A stretch of 13,656 nt of DNA, from NCBI GenBank assembly GCA_947625565.1, contig CANQOU010000022.1, positions 1 to 13,656 of the forward strand, read 5' to 3'. Numbering within the stretch: the first letter of the stretch is position 1; the number at the start of each line of letters is the position of its first letter. The position numbers and the translations under genes were made by a program. The notes under the pieces are model-generated. The model did no database searches and was not told the DNA's origin. It saw only the letters and a list, made by a program, of their open reading frames with translations. Source of the DNA: an uncultured Clostridia bacterium. GTDB lineage: Bacteria; Bacillota; Clostridia; TANB77; CAG-508. Positions 12,880-13,656 of this stretch are shown one piece after another.

Positions 12880-13536
12880 ATGAATAAAAAAATTATAATA
12901 GCTATTATTTTTATTTTGATTTTAATAGGTGGTTTATTTTGTTATTTTGCATTCATAGGAAATAACAAGACAGTTTTAAATACTCAAGAAAATATAAATG
13001 ATAATACTGTAAAAAAACAAGAGAATAATACTAATGAGGAAAACAATAAAATATCAGATAGTAGTCCAAAAGTGGCAGTAATATATTTTTCTGCAACAGG
13101 AAATACAAGAAAAATTGCCGAATATATTAAAAATGCAACAAGTGGAGATATAATAGAAATCGTGCCAAAAGAAAAATATACATCAGAGGATTTATCATAT
13201 AATAATGATTGTAGAGCAAATAGAGAACAACAAGATAAAAGTGCAAGACCTGAAATAGAAAATAATATTGATGTTACAAAGTATGATACAATATTTTTAG
13301 GCTACCCTATCTGGTGGGGAGATGTTCCAAAAATTATCTTGAGTTTTATAGATAATAACAATTTAGCTGGAAAAACAGTAATTCCATTTTGCACATCAGG
13401 AAGTACAGAAATATCACAGAGTCAAAATACATTAAAAGAATATAATAAAAATATGAACTTGTTAGATGGAAAAAGATTTTCCTCTTCAGCAACTCAGGAA
13501 GCTATTTCTTCTTGGATTAAAGAATTAGAATTTTAG
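12880..13536 (+). CDS. Membrane-anchored flavodoxin
   Basis: The protein has 218 residues in three parts: an N-terminal hydrophobic helix (4-27), a polar Asn/Glu/Lys-rich linker (28-62) and a flavodoxin domain (63-218). The FMN phosphate loop is SATGNTRKIA (71-80), and the isoalloxazine-side loop YPIWWGDVP is at 142-150, as in the Flavodoxin_4 type. The helix is preceded by two lysines and has no proper lipobox (GLFC is not the usual L-A/S-G/A-C), so a signal anchor is more likely than a lipoprotein. This puts the flavin domain outside the membrane if topology is normal. AGGAGG (12869-12874) precedes the ATG. No partner gene is adjacent. The stretch before it (12757-12879) holds A+T-rich inverted segments and no gene. 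Confidence 0.9.
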   Translation: MNKKIIIAIIFILILIGGLFCYFAFIGNNKTVLNTQENINDNTVKKQENNTNEENNKISDSSPKVAVIYFSATGNTRKIAEYIKNATSGDIIEIVPKEKYTSEDLSYNNDCRANREQQDKSARPEIENNIDVTKYDTIFLGYPIWWGDVPKIILSFIDNNNLAGKTVIPFCTSGSTEISQSQNTLKEYNKNMNLLDGKRFSSSATQEAISSWIKELEF

Positions 13537-13565
13537 CATAATAAAATTATTTATAACTAAAAAAT

Positions 13566-13599
13566 AGAGTAGACTTCACTTTAGTCTGCTCTGTTTTTT
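13566..13599. terminator. Two-way terminator between flavodoxin and tRNA-Pro
   Basis: AGAGTAGACT (13566-13575) pairs with AGTCTGCTCT (13583-13592), with one G-U pair, around a 7-base loop. It is followed by GTTTTTT on plus and by ATTTTTT on minus. It therefore serves both the flavodoxin gene and the tRNA transcript from the right. Confidence 0.88.
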
Positions 13600-13604
13600 G
13601 TAAT

Positions 13605-13656
13605 TGGTCGAGGTGACAGGGATCGAACCTGCGACCTCATGGTCCCAAACCACGCG
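13605..13656 (-). tRNA. tRNA-Pro (anticodon UGG), 3' part, cut by the window edge
   Basis: On the minus strand the sequence has an anticodon arm with stem CGTGG/CCATG and loop TTTGGGA, giving anticodon TGG. It continues with a T arm GCAGG-TTCGATC-CCTGT, acceptor strand CACCTCG, discriminator A and an encoded CCA ending at 13605. The D arm and 5' acceptor strand lie beyond the window. Confidence 0.95.

Noticed and set aside
12880..12945. Lipoprotein signal on the flavodoxin
   Set aside because: The cysteine at residue 21 is preceded by GLF, not by a proper lipobox.

Overview
The window is strongly A+T-rich and looks like the chromosome of an anaerobic, low-GC Bacillota (Clostridia-like) bacterium. 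The grounds are good GGAGG-type ribosome sites, a class III (oxygen-sensitive) ribonucleotide reductase with its activase, an M18 aminopeptidase, a TspO protein and an IS1182-type transposase. TGA behaves as an ordinary stop codon. No species is assigned.

Layout. (1) 1-532: a Nudix hydrolase whose first beta strand is interrupted by an in-frame TGA, then a two-way terminator. (2) 533-2363, minus strand: a gene for a protein of tandem helix-turn-helix-like repeats of about 46-52 residues. It is split into two frames exactly inside repeat 5 at a run of nine A; joined, it would be about 587 residues. A clean promoter precedes it. (3) 2513-4232: a complete 1656-bp IS1182-like insertion sequence with 15-bp imperfect terminal inverted repeats and a 32-bp perfect direct repeat on both sides. 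The repeated target is the terminator hairpin of the neighbouring membrane-protein gene. (4) 4215-7440, minus strand: a tight operon nrdD-nrdG-membrane protein (anaerobic dNTP synthesis). (5) 7615-9151: tspO (minus) divergent from a ferritin-like helical protein (plus), then a small XRE regulator with a candidate operator, closed by a two-way terminator. (6) 9150-12191: an M18 aminopeptidase (minus) divergent from an FAD oxidoreductase with a C-terminal Rieske domain (plus). (7) 12192-13536: a hotdog acyl-CoA thioesterase behind a strong promoter and a terminator-like hairpin that abuts its ribosome site, then a membrane-anchored flavodoxin. (8) 13566-13656: a two-way terminator and the 3' part of a tRNA-Pro(UGG) on the minus strand.

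How the genes fit together: nrdD, nrdG and the membrane protein are surely co-transcribed. TspO, the Rieske/FAD oxidoreductase and the exported flavodoxin suggest redox or oxygen handling, but they are separate units and that link is inference. The points most worth a second look are the split repeat protein, the hairpin-targeted insertion of the IS and the thioesterase leader. I see no CRISPR array, phage module or classic defence operon.
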